From an uncultured Bacteroidia bacterium (GTDB taxonomy: Bacteria > Bacteroidota > Bacteroidia > Bacteroidales > F082): a stretch of 64,000 nt of DNA. The translations under genes were made by a program, and so were the position numbers. The stretch is from positions 1-64,000 of the forward strand of contig CADCIH010000003.1 of NCBI GenBank assembly GCA_902801465.1, read 5' to 3'. The notes beneath the pieces are model-generated. The model ran no database searches and was not told the DNA's origin. It saw only the letters and a list, made by a program, of their open reading frames with translations. Shown piece by piece: positions 49,660 to 59,797 of the stretch. Every line of letters begins with the position of its first letter. Within the stretch, counting starts at the first letter, position 1.

Positions 49660-50562
49660 ATGGGAAAACTATCGTTTCTAAAACAAAAGAAATTCTATAT
49701 CAATCTGCTATTGATTGTGGTTCTGAGTTTTGTGCTCTTGTGGCTGACCATCAAGATGCTCAATATCTATACCCGTCACGGAAAGGTGTTTGAGATGCCC
49801 GACTTCAGCGGAATGACTACCCCCGAGGTGGAACGCGCCTATGGAAAGGACTACAATTTCATCCTTATCGACAGCATCTATTCCAAGACCCAGGCTCCCG
49901 GAACCATTGTCCAGCAGGACCCCTTGCCAGGATCAAAGGTAAAGCATGGCCGCAACGTTTATTATATCATCGTCGCCATCGAACCCGAACGCACCAACAT
50001 GCCCAACCTGAACAACCTATCCCTCCGACAAGCGCTTGTTTTGCTTGAATCGAGCGGCCTAGAAGTGAAAGAGCTCATCTATGTGGATCACTTCGCCCGT
50101 AACGCCATCTGCGAGCAACGCTATGACGGCGGCATCATCAAACCGGGTACGGAACTCATCAAAGGCAGTAAGATCACTTTGTATGTCGGCCTTGGCCCTG
50201 ACGACAAGAAAGCCAAACTACCGTCGCTTTATGGAATATCGGCCCAAGAAGTGCAACGCACACTCAACATGGCAGGACTCAATCTTGGCAACGAGTACTT
50301 CGAAGACAATGACAGCATTCAATATATGAAGGTGTGCCGCATGGACCCACCTCAGGCCAAAGGCTTCGTCAAACCCGGCACCTTCGTCAACGTTTGGTAC
50401 AAGTCAAGCCGCAGCTTCAACTTCGACAAAGAACAGGCTAAGGTCCTTAGCGAGGACTCCGCCAGATACAACGCCGAGAACACACCTGTCATCGACACTA
50501 TCATCATTTCAAACGACACCCTAACCAACGACCCTGAAGAAGAATATGAAGACGATTTCTAA
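49660..50562 (+). CDS. Membrane-anchored PASTA-domain protein, 300 aa
   Basis: An N-terminal transmembrane helix (FYINLLLIVVLSFVLLWLTI) and three PASTA domains in the periplasm: VFEMPDFSGMTTPEVERA, TNMPNLNNLSLRQALVLLES and AKLPSLYGISAQEVQRTL. PASTA repeats usually bind peptidoglycan fragments. There is no kinase domain. The last 40 residues are acidic. It overlaps the next T9SS gene by 17 nt, and is part of an operon with rluD; ddl is divergent. Confidence 0.9.
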   Translation: MGKLSFLKQKKFYINLLLIVVLSFVLLWLTIKMLNIYTRHGKVFEMPDFSGMTTPEVERAYGKDYNFILIDSIYSKTQAPGTIVQQDPLPGSKVKHGRNVYYIIVAIEPERTNMPNLNNLSLRQALVLLESSGLEVKELIYVDHFARNAICEQRYDGGIIKPGTELIKGSKITLYVGLGPDDKKAKLPSLYGISAQEVQRTLNMAGLNLGNEYFEDNDSIQYMKVCRMDPPQAKGFVKPGTFVNVWYKSSRSFNFDKEQAKVLSEDSARYNAENTPVIDTIIISNDTLTNDPEEEYEDDF

Positions 50563-52414
50563 AATGACGGGCTGGATACTAGCCTTGTGCCTCATCCCCA
50601 CACTGGTCACAGCCCAAGAAGTAATCACCGGTTTCAACCACGGAATCACGCCACCAACCAAAACGCGTGAAGCCACCGCTTTGACACTGCCTTTCCTCGA
50701 CGACTTCTCCAACTCCAGGGTCTATCCCGACAGCACTCTGTGGGCCGACTTCAACGTCTATGTCAACTCAGGGTTTCCTCTCAATTCCGTCACCCGTCAC
50801 GGAGCCACCTTCGATGTGCTCGACGCTCAAGGACGCGTTTACGACTATGCCATCAGCAATCCCTTCATTGCAGAACACCTCACCTCCAACCCCATCAGAC
50901 TCGACTCGGTGTTCAATCCCGAGCCCCATGCCTTGACCCCTGCCGACTCGCTTTACTTCAGCTTCTTCTACCAACCTCAAGGCAACGGCAACGCGCCTGA
51001 AGCACAGGATTCACTTGTACTCGAGTTCGGCGTGATCGAAGGCATCGACACATTGTGGCACCACGTATGGAGCACTCCGGGACAAACCTTGGCACACTTC
51101 CTGGCAGAGAACGACAGCGTCTTCTTCAAACAAATCATGATCCCCATTACCGACACCGCTTTCTTTAAGCCCGCCTTCTGCTTCCGATTCTACAACTACG
51201 CCAGCATCGCCAACAATGCACAACCCACCAGCCGAGGCAATGAGGACAACTGGAATATCGACTTCGTTTATCTCGACAGAGGTCGAAGCATCGCCAACCC
51301 CTCATATCCCAAGGTAAGCATCACCAGCGAAGGTCCCTCGTTCCTCACCCGTTACCGCTGCATGCCATATAAACACTACTGCGCCAACCCGACAGCTAGC
51401 ATCATCGAGAAATTCGGGATGAAAGTCTCCAACCTCGACAGCCAAGCCCATCAACTCATGCACCAATATACCGTCGAACAAGTGGGAGGCGGACAGTTTT
51501 ACGAGAACGTGAGTCACCGGCCCTTCAACGTCCCCGCCATGACGTTCAGCCAACCCGACTCCGCCATGGTTGCAGCACTGTTCGCCATAGATTATGAGAA
51601 AGATACCACCTCGTTTATCATACGGCAGTATATCAGCGACTCCACTTGCAACCCTCCTTTGGTTGACTCGCTGGTATATACCCAAGGATTCTACAACTAC
51701 TTCGCCTATGACGACGGCATCCCCGAACTGGGATTCGGTGTAGAGCCCTCCCCAGGAGGCGCCTTCGCAGTGAGATTTGAGCTTAACGAACTCGACACTA
51801 TTTGCGGCGTCCAAATCCTAATCAACCACACCCTCAACGACGCCAACAACCAGTATTTCGACATCGTGGTATGGAAAGACAACAATGGCAAACCCGGCGA
51901 CGAAGTGTATCGTCTTGCCGGACGAAAACCTATTTGGGAAGACCAGATCTATAAATTCGCCTACTACAAGTTCGACCAACTCGTCCGTCTCAACGGCGTG
52001 TTTTACATCGGCATCGTGCAACAAGGAAACGGTCTCCTCAACGTGGGCTTCGATGCCTCAAACGACAACTCGCAATACAATTTCATCAATGTGACCGGGT
52101 CGTGGCAGCCTAGCAGCAAGGCAGGCTCCATCATGCTCCGCCCCGTGGTCGGTGCCGGCTATTACATTGGTGTCGATGAAATCGAAGACTCCAACATAGC
52201 CGTTTATCCCAACCCCGCCTCCAACACGCTCCACGTTTCAGGACTCAGCATAGGTGCATCCATGGCCGTCTTCGACATCACCGGACGGCAGGTCACCCCG
52301 ACTTCATACGCCGACGAAATCAACGTCAGTGAGCTTCACGATGGATTGTACCTCTTGACAATCACCCAAAGCGACGGCAGCATCATCACCCGTAAATTCA
52401 TGGTCAGCAAATGA
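50546..52414 (+). CDS. T9SS type A sorting-domain protein, 622 aa
   Basis: Signal peptide (MKTISKMTGWILALCLIPTLVTA) followed by a large beta-rich ectodomain (LPFLDDFSNSRVYPDSTLWAD resembles a jelly-roll or LamG-like start) and a C-terminal sorting domain: NIAVYPNPASNTLHVSGLS, then VFDITGRQVTP and ending IITRKFMVSK. A secreted or surface protein of unknown function. Starts inside the PASTA gene and its stop overlaps rluD (ATGA), so the three are translationally linked. Confidence 0.85.
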   Translation: MKTISKMTGWILALCLIPTLVTAQEVITGFNHGITPPTKTREATALTLPFLDDFSNSRVYPDSTLWADFNVYVNSGFPLNSVTRHGATFDVLDAQGRVYDYAISNPFIAEHLTSNPIRLDSVFNPEPHALTPADSLYFSFFYQPQGNGNAPEAQDSLVLEFGVIEGIDTLWHHVWSTPGQTLAHFLAENDSVFFKQIMIPITDTAFFKPAFCFRFYNYASIANNAQPTSRGNEDNWNIDFVYLDRGRSIANPSYPKVSITSEGPSFLTRYRCMPYKHYCANPTASIIEKFGMKVSNLDSQAHQLMHQYTVEQVGGGQFYENVSHRPFNVPAMTFSQPDSAMVAALFAIDYEKDTTSFIIRQYISDSTCNPPLVDSLVYTQGFYNYFAYDDGIPELGFGVEPSPGGAFAVRFELNELDTICGVQILINHTLNDANNQYFDIVVWKDNNGKPGDEVYRLAGRKPIWEDQIYKFAYYKFDQLVRLNGVFYIGIVQQGNGLLNVGFDASNDNSQYNFINVTGSWQPSSKAGSIMLRPVVGAGYYIGVDEIEDSNIAVYPNPASNTLHVSGLSIGASMAVFDITGRQVTPTSYADEINVSELHDGLYLLTITQSDGSIITRKFMVSK

Positions 52415-53457
52415 GCGAGCAACTTCTTGAAGACCTCCTGGAAAACGAGAACACCGAAGAGGAAAGCGGTGAGCTATACGAGCATATCCGTATCGTGGTA
52501 GACAAAGGCCAGGCCCAGGAGCGCATCGACACCTTCCTGACCAACCACATCCAGAACATCTCGCGCAACCGCGTGCAGAACGCTGCCAAGGCAGGCAACA
52601 TCCTCGTCAACGAAAAGGCAGTGAAGTCGAACTACAAGGTAAAGCCTGGCGACGTCATCTCCATCGTATTCAGCTACCCACCCCGCGAGGTCAACATCAC
52701 GCCCCAGGAAACACCTTTGAATATCGTCTATGAAGACTCCGACCTCATCGTCATCAACAAACAGGCGGGATTGGTAGTCCACCCTGGCCATGGCAACTTC
52801 GAGGGAACCCTGCTTCACGGATTGGCATGGCATTTCCAACAAACCAACCAACCTGTGGAGAACAAGTTCGGGTATCTGGTACACCGCATCGACAAGGACA
52901 CTACCGGACTGATGATCGTTGCCAAAAACGAGACCGCACAAGCCATCCTCGCCCATCAGTTCTTCGAACACTCAATCCACCGCCGTTACCACGCCTTGGT
53001 TTGGGGCGACTTCACTGAAGACGAAGGACGCATCGAAGGCAACATCGGCCGCAGCCCCACCGACCGCCGCAAGATGATGGTCTATCCCAACGGCGACCAT
53101 GGAAAAGAAGCCGTCACCCACTGGAAAGTGCTGGAACGCTTCGGCTACGTCACCTTGAACGAATACCGCCTTGAGACAGGACGCACACACCAAATCCGCG
53201 TCCACTCACAATATATCGGCCACCCTCTCTTCAACGACGCTACCTACGGCGGAGACCAAATCCTCAAAGGCACTACCTTCTCAAAGTACCGCCAGTTTAT
53301 CGAAAACTGTTTCAAGCTGATGCCTCGTCACGCCCTTCACGCCAAGGAACTGGGATTTGTCCACCCCACCACAAAAAAAGAGATGCTCTTCACCAGCGAA
53401 CTGCCTGACGACATGAGCGCCGTGCTCGACAAGTGGAGAAAGTATGGGAGGAGTTAA
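52411..53457 (+). CDS. rluD: RluA/RluD-family 23S rRNA pseudouridine synthase
   Basis: 348 aa. An N-terminal S4 RNA-binding domain (ERIDTFLTNHIQNISRNRV, then KAGNILVNEKAVKSNYKV) and the catalytic Asp in YLVHRIDKDTTGLMIVAKN. ETGRTHQIRVHSQYIGHPL is the second motif. Probably RluD (large subunit helix 69), though RluC cannot be excluded from sequence alone. ATGA overlap with the upstream T9SS gene. Confidence 0.9.
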   Translation: MSEQLLEDLLENENTEEESGELYEHIRIVVDKGQAQERIDTFLTNHIQNISRNRVQNAAKAGNILVNEKAVKSNYKVKPGDVISIVFSYPPREVNITPQETPLNIVYEDSDLIVINKQAGLVVHPGHGNFEGTLLHGLAWHFQQTNQPVENKFGYLVHRIDKDTTGLMIVAKNETAQAILAHQFFEHSIHRRYHALVWGDFTEDEGRIEGNIGRSPTDRRKMMVYPNGDHGKEAVTHWKVLERFGYVTLNEYRLETGRTHQIRVHSQYIGHPLFNDATYGGDQILKGTTFSKYRQFIENCFKLMPRHALHAKELGFVHPTTKKEMLFTSELPDDMSAVLDKWRKYGRS

Positions 53458-53503
53458 GATAAAAGATAAAAGATAAAAGTTAAGAGATAAAAGTTAGGAG
53501 ATA
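53455..53503. repeat. Heptad repeat (AGATAAA type) between rluD and hldD
   Basis: AGATAAA x3, then AGTTAAG, AGATAAA and AGTTAGG, just after the rluD stop. The convergent hldD gene ends inside it; its last residues LTFIS and the TAA are repeat-encoded. Confidence 0.85.
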
Positions 53504-54439
53504 GTCGACGTAGGATTTAATACCGTCCTCAAGGGTGGTGAAAGGCTCATCATATCCGGCATTCCTTAATTTAGTCATATTGGCTTCGGTGAAATATTGG
53601 TATTTGTCACGGATATTCAACGGCGTGTCGATAAACTCAATGTCGGTTTCAACACCCATGGCTTTGAAGGTGTTGTCAGCAAGATCATAAAACGAGCGCG
53701 CTTTGCCCGTGCCGACATTATATAGGCCGCTCTCGGGCTTGTGTTGCATCAGCCAGAGAATCACCTTGGCCACGTCTTTCACGTACACAAAGTCACGAAG
53801 CTGCTGCCCATCCTTGTAATTGGGATTATGTGAGCGGAACAGTTTCACTTTTCCAGTCTCATTAATCTGGCGAAAAGCGTGCAAAATCACCGAAGCCATC
53901 TTCCCCTTGTGAAACTCATTGGGGCCATATACATTGAAGAACTTCAGCCCCGCCCAAAACGGAGGCTGTTCGGTCTGACCAAGGATGAATTTGTCAATCT
54001 CATTCTTGGACCGGCCATAAGGGTTCAGTGGCTTTAAATTACAAACAATGTCATGCCGGTCGTCATACCCCAGCTCACCCATGCCATAGGTCGCCGCCGA
54101 TGAAGCATAAATCAAAGGAATCTGATATTCAACACAGGCTCTCCAAATCCCTAAAGTGTAATCCACGTTCAACTTTTGGAACACGTTGTAATCAAATTCC
54201 GTGGTATCGGTTCGTGCCCCTAGATGAATAATAAATTCAATATTTTTATTGTTGTTTTTAAACCATTCAAAAAAGGTGTCACGGTCAACCAATTCGACAA
54301 AAGAGAGGTCTTTATAGTTGTTTTTCCGCTCGACCCTTGAAAAATCGTCCACCAGCACTAAATCGTTGAAACCGTTATGGTTCAGCATCTCAGCTACATT
54401 GCTGGCGATAAAACCCGCTGCGCCTGTGACAACAATCAT
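53480..54439 (-). CDS. hldD: ADP-L-glycero-D-manno-heptose-6-epimerase
   Basis: 319 aa short-chain dehydrogenase-type epimerase for LPS inner-core heptose. TGAAGFIASNVAE (NAD(P)-binding), HLGARTDTTE, the YASSAATYG catalytic Ser region and PYGRSKNEID with the Tyr/Lys pair are all present. Last of a three-gene minus-strand operon (M23 peptidase, MerR regulator, hldD) with gaps of only 3-4 nt. Confidence 0.92.
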   Translation of the reverse strand: MIVVTGAAGFIASNVAEMLNHNGFNDLVLVDDFSRVERKNNYKDLSFVELVDRDTFFEWFKNNNKNIEFIIHLGARTDTTEFDYNVFQKLNVDYTLGIWRACVEYQIPLIYASSAATYGMGELGYDDRHDIVCNLKPLNPYGRSKNEIDKFILGQTEQPPFWAGLKFFNVYGPNEFHKGKMASVILHAFRQINETGKVKLFRSHNPNYKDGQQLRDFVYVKDVAKVILWLMQHKPESGLYNVGTGKARSFYDLADNTFKAMGVETDIEFIDTPLNIRDKYQYFTEANMTKLRNAGYDEPFTTLEDGIKSYVDYLLTFIS

Positions 54440-54443
54440 ATCT

Positions 54444-54791
54444 TCAACCTTTTATCTTCTCTCCCAATGCTTTATCGATATCCAGCAGAAACTTCCTGGT
54501 TTTATCCAGCGTCTCGAGCATCAGCACCCTTTCCTCATATTCGGAGAACTTCTCCTTCAACGCCTGCTTGGCACCTGCGAGGGTATAGCCTTTTACCTTG
54601 GTAAGATGATAGATCATGTGGACATAGCGGACATCACGCTGGGTAAAGAGTCGGTTGCCTTTCTTGTTTTTACGGGGACGAAGCACGTCGAACTCGTTTT
54701 CCCAATAACGGATCATTGAAGTGTTCACGCCAAACATCTTGGCCACTTCGCCGATGCTGTAATAATACTTTCCAGTGTTGTTCTCTTCCAT
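54444..54791 (-). CDS. MerR-family transcriptional regulator, 115 aa
   Basis: YYYSIGEVAKMFGVNTSMIRYWENEF is split here as an HTH (YSIGEVAKMFGVNTSMIR) and wing (NEFDVLRPRKNKKGNRLF), followed by a helical dimerisation region. It is the short MerR type common in Bacteroidota operons. No metal-binding cysteines. The effector is unknown. Located between the M23 peptidase gene and hldD. Confidence 0.88.
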   Translation of the reverse strand: MEENNTGKYYYSIGEVAKMFGVNTSMIRYWENEFDVLRPRKNKKGNRLFTQRDVRYVHMIYHLTKVKGYTLAGAKQALKEKFSEYEERVLMLETLDKTRKFLLDIDKALGEKIKG

Positions 54792-54794
54792 AGC

Positions 54795-55778
54795 TTAATC
54801 CATTGTTAATGAAGGCAATTCCGCCTGTTCCAAAATCTTTTCGTATTGTTCGGGCGAGAGGTCGTTAAAGAAGAAATGAAGCGGATCAACCGCCTCGTCG
54901 TTCTTAAGCACCTCATAATGAAGGTGAGGTCCTGTCGCTTTACCCGTGCTGCCTACGTAACCAACCAATTGACCGCGTTTCACCTTCTGCCCTTTCTTCA
55001 CTGCAAATTTCTGAAGGTGAGCGTATCTTGTCTTGTAACCGTAGCCATGATCAATGGTAACGATGTTGCCATAGCCCCAATAGTTGCTTTCCACATCCAC
55101 CACCTCGCCATCGCCCGAGACATAGACCTCAGTGCCAGGCGATGCTGCGAAGTCCATGCCGCTATGATATTTGGTCACCTTATAGATAGGGTCGGTACGA
55201 TAACCGAAATACGAGGAGATTTGTTTGATGTCAGACTCTTTGACGGGGATGATGGCGGGGATGCATGCCAACATCTCAGATTTTTTCCTTGCCATCTCAA
55301 ACACCTTGTCGTATGATACCGACTGATAATAGAGCTGGCTTGCAACGCTATCAAGTTTCATGGATACACGTTTCACAAGATCGCTGTTCTTGTAGCCGAG
55401 AAGGTCTTCATAACGCTCTTTCATGGTGAACCCCGACTTGCGCACCGTGGTCGGGATGGGATCCGCTTCGAAGATCACACGATACACGTCATTGTCACGT
55501 TCTTGCAACTCCTCCGCAAGGATCTCCATGTTTTCCAGCCGATCATCAAGAATCTCGTACTGAAGCTTAAGATACTCAATCTCACGAGCTTGCATCCTCT
55601 CTTTCGGCGAGCCGAAGAAGAAAAAGATCACCAACACGATGAGGAAAGCGAATACGATGGTCGTAATCAAAAACACCACAACACGTCCCACCTTATTGAC
55701 CATCGGTTCGACAAAACGGTCGAAATTCAGGGTCTTTGGGTTGAAAATATATTTAAAATCTCTCTTTCGTCTAGCCAT
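54795..55778 (-). CDS. Membrane-anchored M23 peptidase (LytM), 327 aa
   Basis: A cytosolic basic N-terminus, one transmembrane helix (GRVVVFLITTIVFAFLIVLV), a coiled coil (EIEYLKLQYEILDDRLENM), then an M23 domain with the zinc motif YHSGMDFAAS, a YGNIVTIDHGYGYKTRYAHL stretch and GPHLHYEV. Predicted peptidoglycan endopeptidase or its regulator. ATG 55778 is used: the longer frame starts inside the -7 box at 55796-55803. Confidence 0.92.
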   Translation of the reverse strand: MARRKRDFKYIFNPKTLNFDRFVEPMVNKVGRVVVFLITTIVFAFLIVLVIFFFFGSPKERMQAREIEYLKLQYEILDDRLENMEILAEELQERDNDVYRVIFEADPIPTTVRKSGFTMKERYEDLLGYKNSDLVKRVSMKLDSVASQLYYQSVSYDKVFEMARKKSEMLACIPAIIPVKESDIKQISSYFGYRTDPIYKVTKYHSGMDFAASPGTEVYVSGDGEVVDVESNYWGYGNIVTIDHGYGYKTRYAHLQKFAVKKGQKVKRGQLVGYVGSTGKATGPHLHYEVLKNDEAVDPLHFFFNDLSPEQYEKILEQAELPSLTMD

Positions 55779-55795
55779 TTTACTGGAATCTTGCA

Positions 55796-55803
55796 CAAAA
55801 TTA
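55796..55803 (-). promoter_or_regulatory. Promoter -7 box (TAATTTTG, minus strand)
   Basis: A perfect TAnnTTTG match 17 nt upstream of the M23 peptidase ATG; divergent from the alaS promoter. Confidence 0.65.
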
Positions 55804-55814
55804 CAAAAAAAGCC

Positions 55815-55822
55815 TAACTTTG
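55815..55822 (+). promoter_or_regulatory. Promoter -7 box (TAACTTTG) of alaS
   Basis: A perfect TAnnTTTG match 25 nt before the alaS ATG; 11 bp separate it from the minus-strand box. Confidence 0.65.
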
Positions 55823-55847
55823 CATGTTTTTTTGAAAACTAATTCCA

Positions 55848-58457
55848 ATGAACGCATACGAAATCAGAAACAGTTTCCTGGACTTCTTCCGTTCCAAGGA
55901 ACACGCTATAGTGCCATCAGCACCGATTGTGGTCAAAAACGACCCTACCTTGATGTTTACCAACGCCGGAATGAACCAATTCAAGGACATTTTCTTGGGC
56001 AACCAACCCGCCAAGTGGAACCGTGCCGCCGATACGCAAAAATGTCTTCGCGTATCAGGCAAACACAACGACTTGGAGGAGGTGGGGCACGACACCTATC
56101 ACCACACCATGTTTGAGATGCTTGGCAACTGGTCGTTTGGCGACTACTTCAAGAAAGAAGCCATCGCCTATGCCTGGGAGTATCTCACCGAGGTGGTGAA
56201 GATCGACAAGGACAAACTCTACGTCACTGTTTTTGGCGGCGACGAGAAGGACGGGCAGCCTGCTGACATGGAAGCCTACGGCTACTGGAAGGAACACGTC
56301 ACCGAAGACCGTATCCTTTATGGCAACAAAAAGGACAACTTTTGGGAGATGGGTGAGACTGGCCCTTGCGGCCCTTGTTCCGAGATCCACATCGACCTCC
56401 GCGACGAAGAGGCACGAAAGAAGGTCTCCGGACGCGACCTCGTCAACAAGGACGACCCGCAAGTGATTGAGATATGGAACCTGGTGTTCATGCAATACAA
56501 CCGCATGGCCGACGGTCATCTCGTGGAGCTTCCCGCCAAGCACGTCGACACCGGAATGGGTTTCGAACGCCTGGTGCGTGTCATCCAAGGCAAGACCTCC
56601 AACTACGATACCGACGTCTTCCAACCCATTATCCAAGCCATCGCCAAGATGTCAGGCATCGAATACGGCAAGGCCGAGAAGACCGATGTGGCCATGCGTG
56701 TCATCGCCGACCACCTAAGAGCGGTGAGCTTCGCCATCGCCGACGGACAGCTTCCATCGAATAACGGTGCAGGCTATGTCATCCGCCGTGTGCTACGCCG
56801 AGCCGTTCGCTATGGCTTCACCTTCCTCGGCTTCGAGGAGCCCTTCGTCTGCAACCTGCTGCCCATCCTCGTGCAACAGATGGAACACAACTACCCCGAG
56901 ATCAAGTCGCAACAAGAACTGGTCAGCAAGGTCATCCGCGAAGAAGAAGCCTCATTCCTCCGCACCCTCGCACAAGGCATCAAACGCTTCGAGGGCTACG
57001 TGGAACAGCATCCCGGTCAGGACATCGACGGTGGCTTCGCTTTTGAGCTCTTCGACACCTACGGCTTCCCTATCGACTTGACCCATCTGATGGCAGGTGA
57101 AAAAGGCATTAACGTGGATATGGAAGGATTCAAGGCTAACCTCGAGGAGCAAAAAAACCGCTCACGCAAAGCCGCGGAGAAAGCCAATGGCGACTGGGTG
57201 GTAGTCAACGCTTCAGAACAACCCACAGAGTTTGTCGGATACACCGAAAACACCTGTGAGAGCCACATCCTGCGTTTCCGCGAAGTGGTGGCCAAGAAAC
57301 AAAAACACTTCGAAATCGTCCTTGACAAGACTCCGTTCTACGCCGAAATGGGCGGTGAAGTGGGCGATACCGGTACCCTGAGTTCCGACGATGAAACCAT
57401 CCGCATTATTAATACGGTGAAGGAAAACAACCTCGTCATCCATATCACCGAGCAGCTGCCCCAGAATCCCGAGACCGTGTTCACCGCCGCCATTGACAGT
57501 GAACGCCGTCAGCGCATCGCCAACAACCATAGCGCCACTCACTTGATGCACGCTGCCTTGAGGCAAGTGCTCGGCACACATGTCGAACAGAAAGGTTCTT
57601 TGGTCGACGACCAACGTCTGCGTTTCGACTTCAGCCACTTCGCCAAGATGACTCCCGAAGAAATCCGCCAGGTGGAAAGAATCGTCAACACAAAGATCCG
57701 TGAGAACATCCCGAACGTGACCTACGCTGAGATGCCGATTGAAGAAGCCAAGGCCATGGGAGCCACTGCGTTGTTTGGCGAGAAATACGGCGACAAAGTA
57801 CGTGTGGTAGTGTTCGACAAGGACTATTCCATGGAACTTTGCGGCGGTTGCCATACCTCTGCCACAGGCAACATCGGCATGTTCAAGATCGTGTCGGAAG
57901 GCGCCATAGCCGCTGGCATCCGTCGTATCGAAGCCATCACCGGAGAGGCTGTCGAGCATTATCTAGATGAGCAACTCGACCTCATCGGACAACTCAGAGA
58001 GACTGTCAAGTCGAACGATCTAGTGAAAGGCGTGGCCTCACTCAGCGAACAGAACGCCGCCTTGCGCAAAGAGGTGGAGCGCCTCATGCAGGAACAGGCC
58101 CGCGGCACCGCTGAACGATTGCTTTCCAGCGCCACAGTCCACAATGACTGCAAGCTGGTAACGGCCACGTTGAACTGCACTGGCGACCAATTGCGCAACA
58201 TCGCCACCATACTCAAACAACTCGACAGCAGCACCATCGCCATCATCGGCTCGGTGGTGGAAGGCAAACCCGCACTCTGTCTGATGCTTCCACAGTCCTA
58301 TGCTGAAGCCAAAGGCCTTGACGCCACCAAACTCATCCGAGAGGTGGCTAAGGAAATCCAAGGTGGCGGCGGTGGACAGCCCACCCTCTGTGTGGCAGGT
58401 GGACGAAACGCCGACGGTCTTCCCAGGGCAATGGAACTGCTGAAAGAAAAGATCTGA
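55848..58457 (+). CDS. alaS: Alanine--tRNA ligase
   Basis: 869 aa, full length. The class II core (FTNAGMNQFKDIFLG, HHTMFEMLGNWSFGDYFK), the tRNA-recognition domain, the editing domain (HSATHLMHAAL, CGGCHTSATG) and the C-Ala domain with GGGGGQPTLC-type end (here QGGGGGQPTLCVAGG) are all present. The tRNA-Ala(CGC) gene in the window is one of its substrates. Confidence 0.98.
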   Translation: MNAYEIRNSFLDFFRSKEHAIVPSAPIVVKNDPTLMFTNAGMNQFKDIFLGNQPAKWNRAADTQKCLRVSGKHNDLEEVGHDTYHHTMFEMLGNWSFGDYFKKEAIAYAWEYLTEVVKIDKDKLYVTVFGGDEKDGQPADMEAYGYWKEHVTEDRILYGNKKDNFWEMGETGPCGPCSEIHIDLRDEEARKKVSGRDLVNKDDPQVIEIWNLVFMQYNRMADGHLVELPAKHVDTGMGFERLVRVIQGKTSNYDTDVFQPIIQAIAKMSGIEYGKAEKTDVAMRVIADHLRAVSFAIADGQLPSNNGAGYVIRRVLRRAVRYGFTFLGFEEPFVCNLLPILVQQMEHNYPEIKSQQELVSKVIREEEASFLRTLAQGIKRFEGYVEQHPGQDIDGGFAFELFDTYGFPIDLTHLMAGEKGINVDMEGFKANLEEQKNRSRKAAEKANGDWVVVNASEQPTEFVGYTENTCESHILRFREVVAKKQKHFEIVLDKTPFYAEMGGEVGDTGTLSSDDETIRIINTVKENNLVIHITEQLPQNPETVFTAAIDSERRQRIANNHSATHLMHAALRQVLGTHVEQKGSLVDDQRLRFDFSHFAKMTPEEIRQVERIVNTKIRENIPNVTYAEMPIEEAKAMGATALFGEKYGDKVRVVVFDKDYSMELCGGCHTSATGNIGMFKIVSEGAIAAGIRRIEAITGEAVEHYLDEQLDLIGQLRETVKSNDLVKGVASLSEQNAALRKEVERLMQEQARGTAERLLSSATVHNDCKLVTATLNCTGDQLRNIATILKQLDSSTIAIIGSVVEGKPALCLMLPQSYAEAKGLDATKLIREVAKEIQGGGGGQPTLCVAGGRNADGLPRAMELLKEKI

Positions 58458-58469
58458 CGACAGCCTGAA

Positions 58470-59048
58470 TCACTGCTGTTTCAAAAACGCTATCAGCTTC
58501 TGCGTGGCACGACCACGATGGCTGATAGCGTTTTTCACTTCATGGCCAAGCTCGGCAAAAGTCTTGTCATAGCCATCAGGCTGGAAGATGGGATCATAAC
58601 CAAACCCCTCTACGCCACGCTGCTCCTCCGTGATCTGTCCGTCGCAACGACCTTCAAAGTAATAGGATTTGCCGTCGAGATTCAGTGCGATACAGGTGCG
58701 AAAAGCCGCCTTGCGGTTCGTTTGGCCTTTCATGGCCATAAGCATCTTGTCGACATTGTCCTGATAGCTGCAATGCTCGCCGGCATAACGTGCCGAATAC
58801 ACGCCAGGAGCGCCCCCCAGAGCTTCCACCTCTAGACCGGTGTCGTCGGCAAAGCAATTCACATGGTATTTGTTGGTGACAAAGTCAGCCTTGATCTTTG
58901 CATTGCCTTCGATGGTATCAGCATCCTCTACGATTTCCTCATGACAACCGATCTCATCCAGGCTCAGGACATCGTAAAGGCCTTCCATGATTTCGCGCAT
59001 CTCACGCAATTTATTCTTGTTGTTGGTGGCAAAGACAATCTGTTTCAT
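58470..59048 (-). CDS. rdgB: XTP/dITP pyrophosphatase (RdgB/HAM1)
   Basis: 192 aa. [12 protein letters not shown] and [20 protein letters not shown] are the HAM1 signatures, with [21 protein letters not shown]. Removes non-canonical purine nucleotides. The ATG overlaps the ung stop (ATGA), so two nucleotide/DNA-hygiene genes are coupled. Confidence 0.95.
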   Translation of the reverse strand: MKQIVFATNNKNKLREMREIMEGLYDVLSLDEIGCHEEIVEDADTIEGNAKIKADFVTNKYHVNCFADDTGLEVEALGGAPGVYSARYAGEHCSYQDNVDKMLMAMKGQTNRKAAFRTCIALNLDGKSYYFEGRCDGQITEEQRGVEGFGYDPIFQPDGYDKTFAELGHEVKNAISHRGRATQKLIAFLKQQ

Positions 59049-59722
59049 AAGCTCCAGTCAATAGGTTCTATTCCGTTTTGTTTTAGATAGTTGTTTGTTT
59101 GTGAAAAATGATGGCACCCAAAGAAGCCTCTACTTGCCGAAAGCGGCGAGGGATGCACCGAGGTAAGAATAAGGTGTTTCGAAGGGTCGATCATCGAACG
59201 TTTGGCGATGGCGTAGTTTCCCCAAAGGATAAACACCAGATGCTCTCGTTGTTCCGATAGGGCACGAATGGCGGCATCGGTAAACTGTTCCCAGCCATGG
59301 CGGGAATGCGAGGCGGCCTGACCGGCACGCACGGTGAGCGAAGCGTTGAGCAGCAGCACCCCTTCCCTAGCCCATTTCTCGAGGTTGCCAGAGTGAGCGA
59401 TGGGAATGCCCAGATCGTTGTTCAACTCTTTGAAAATATTCTGCAACGAAGGCGGAAAAGGCACTCCATCGGGGACTGAGAACGAGAGTCCATGCGCCTG
59501 GCCTGGCCCATGATACGGGTCCTGACCCAGAATCACCACCTTCACCTTGTCAAACGGTGTAAGGTTAAAGGCATTGAAGATCAATGGGCCTGGGGGATAC
59601 ACGGCATATTGCCGTTTCTCGCTAACCAGAAACGACTTGAGTTCAGCGAAGTAAGGAGCCTCGAACTGGGGACGAAGCACCTGATACCAGCTTTCATCAA
59701 TGACAGGACGTTTTACTTCCAT
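59045..59722 (-). CDS. ung: Uracil-DNA glycosylase
   Basis: 225 aa. Family 1 [23 protein letters not shown] holds the catalytic Asp; [16 protein letters not shown] and [18 protein letters not shown] supply the second motif. Excises uracil from DNA. No perfect -7 box upstream. First gene of the ung-rdgB pair. Confidence 0.96.
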   Translation of the reverse strand: MEVKRPVIDESWYQVLRPQFEAPYFAELKSFLVSEKRQYAVYPPGPLIFNAFNLTPFDKVKVVILGQDPYHGPGQAHGLSFSVPDGVPFPPSLQNIFKELNNDLGIPIAHSGNLEKWAREGVLLLNASLTVRAGQAASHSRHGWEQFTDAAIRALSEQREHLVFILWGNYAIAKRSMIDPSKHLILTSVHPSPLSASRGFFGCHHFSQTNNYLKQNGIEPIDWSL

Positions 59723-59797
59723 GAGGTCAATTTTTTCTGCAAAGATGGTAATAAATCCGATAAAAATTCGTTAATTTGCAAAATAATTCCCAATAAG

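Noticed and set aside
11588-53503. Heptad arrays considered as CRISPR arrays or transposon ends
   Set aside because: Units are only 7 bp without spacers, no cas genes or transposases are present, and the arrays differ in sequence from place to place.
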